Positions 6,578-7,107 of a stretch of DNA of 7,107 nucleotides are shown piece by piece. The DNA is from Spirochaetia bacterium. GTDB lineage: Bacteria; Spirochaetota; Spirochaetia; Treponematales; Rectinemataceae. A model generated the notes under the pieces. It was not told the DNA's origin and ran no database searches. It saw nothing but the letters and a program-made list of their open reading frames with translations. Location: positions 1-7,107 of the forward strand of contig JAJTBL010000093.1 of assembly GCA_021286925.1 (NCBI GenBank), written 5' to 3'. The number at the start of each line of letters is the position of its first letter. Positions within the stretch are counted from its first letter, which is position 1. Position numbers and translations under genes: made by a program.

Positions 6578-7107
6578 TGATATGGCTGGCTGCGGGTCTG
6601 GCTGGAGCCTATCTGCTGGGCTCCATACCAACTGGAGTCTGGATAGGCACATGGCTGTTCAAGAAGGACCCCCGGGAAGGCGGATCGGGAGCCATGGGCG
6701 CGACTAATATGTTCAGGCAGTTTGGGGCGAAAGCGGGGATTCCGGTGATCCTGGTCGATGTCGCGAAAGGCTCGGCAGCTGTTCTTTTTGCTATCTGGTG
6801 CTGGAATTCGGGAGGGATCCGAAACGGTTCCGGCACGGCCGAAACCTCGGCAATGCTCTATCAGCTCTCGGCGGCTCTGATTGCGGTGGCTGGACATGTA
6901 TTTCCGATTTTTGCGGGCTTCCGAGGCGGCAAAGGTGTCGCGACAGGAGCAGGCGCTCTGCTTGTTATTGCTCCCCTGGCGGCGCTCTGGTCGGCGCTGG
7001 GTTTTGTCCTCGTGCTGGGCGTTACCGGTATCGTTTCGGTTTCTTCCATGATTGCTGCCCTGATTCTTCCTGCCGCTGTGGCATTCGGAGCGCAGGGCCG
7101 GCCGCCT
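6577..7107 (+). CDS. plsY: Acyl-phosphate:glycerol-3-phosphate acyltransferase PlsY, cut by window edge
   Basis: An integral membrane enzyme that transfers the acyl group of acyl-phosphate to sn-glycerol 3-phosphate, giving lysophosphatidic acid, the first step of phospholipid synthesis. The 177 residues present, of a usual 195-220, begin with a hydrophobic segment ending in GSIPTG (15-20), typical of PlsY. Next come GGSGAMGATNMFRQFG (35-50), the motif usually written GSGNxGATNxxR, and DVAKG (61-65). GHVFPIFAGFRGGKGVATG (106-124) is the phosphate-binding motif, and a further membrane region (127-150) and SVSSM (154-158) follow. The C-terminal motif with the conserved His, Asn and Glu lies beyond the window. 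Residue A39 stands where the family usually has Asn. The start is given by the TGATG overlap with the kinase fusion gene, which makes its acyl-phosphate substrate; the two genes form one pathway. Confidence 0.93.
   Translation, partial: MIWLAAGLAGAYLLGSIPTGVWIGTWLFKKDPREGGSGAMGATNMFRQFGAKAGIPVILVDVAKGSAAVLFAIWCWNSGGIRNGSGTAETSAMLYQLSAALIAVAGHVFPIFAGFRGGKGVATGAGALLVIAPLAALWSALGFVLVLGVTGIVSVSSMIAALILPAAVAFGAQGRPP

Noticed and set aside
5963..6897. Two minus-strand open frames (156 and 172 codons) opposite the kinase fusion and plsY
   Set aside because: Compositions rich in Arg, Ser and Pro without motifs, and both strands cannot plausibly be coding here; they are shadows of GC-rich codons.
1..7107. 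CRISPR arrays, tRNA/rRNA genes, insertion sequences, attachment sites
   Set aside because: No regularly spaced direct repeats, cloverleaf-like segments, transposase fragments or paired terminal inverted repeats were seen.

Overview
The window looks like a chromosomal segment from a diderm bacterium of moderately high GC. Two proteins carry Sec-type signal peptides without a lipobox cysteine, as expected for periplasmic proteins. The gene content (oligopeptide-type ABC uptake, a UshA-like nucleotidase, a FakA-FakB fusion next to plsY) would fit a spirochaete, but that is an impression of protein style and not something the sequence proves.

Layout. The left half is read leftward. It holds an unusually long family-5 substrate-binding protein (SBP) gene, then a stem-loop terminator/attenuator, then the first 72 codons of what is probably the cognate membrane permease, cut by the window edge. 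The SBP reading frame is broken once, near its 5' end. The signal peptide and first ~54 residues are in one frame and the remaining ~800 in another, and one missing T restores an 855-residue protein. Its lobe order also appears circularly permuted compared with classical DppA/OppA proteins, and it ends in a ~95-residue beta-rich (Ig-like) extension.

A 246-bp divergent intergenic region separates this from a rightward gene for a secreted UshA-type 5'-nucleotidase. That gene has a good promoter candidate, a strong Shine-Dalgarno and a strong intrinsic terminator. A separate rightward unit follows. It begins with a 607-residue fusion of a DAK2-type fatty acid kinase (FakA-like) with a DegV/FakB fatty-acid carrier domain, and its stop codon overlaps the start of plsY (acyl-phosphate:glycerol-3-phosphate acyltransferase), which runs off the right edge.

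How the genes work together. The left and middle units both concern periplasmic scavenging: uptake of peptides or other oligomeric solutes, and dephosphorylation of nucleotides. The right unit forms a compact pathway from free fatty acid to acyl-phosphate (FakAB fusion) to lysophosphatidic acid (PlsY), encoded by two translationally coupled genes. The fusion gene has no recognisable ribosome binding site, and its best promoter candidate would place the transcript start at or next to the ATG, suggesting a leaderless mRNA.
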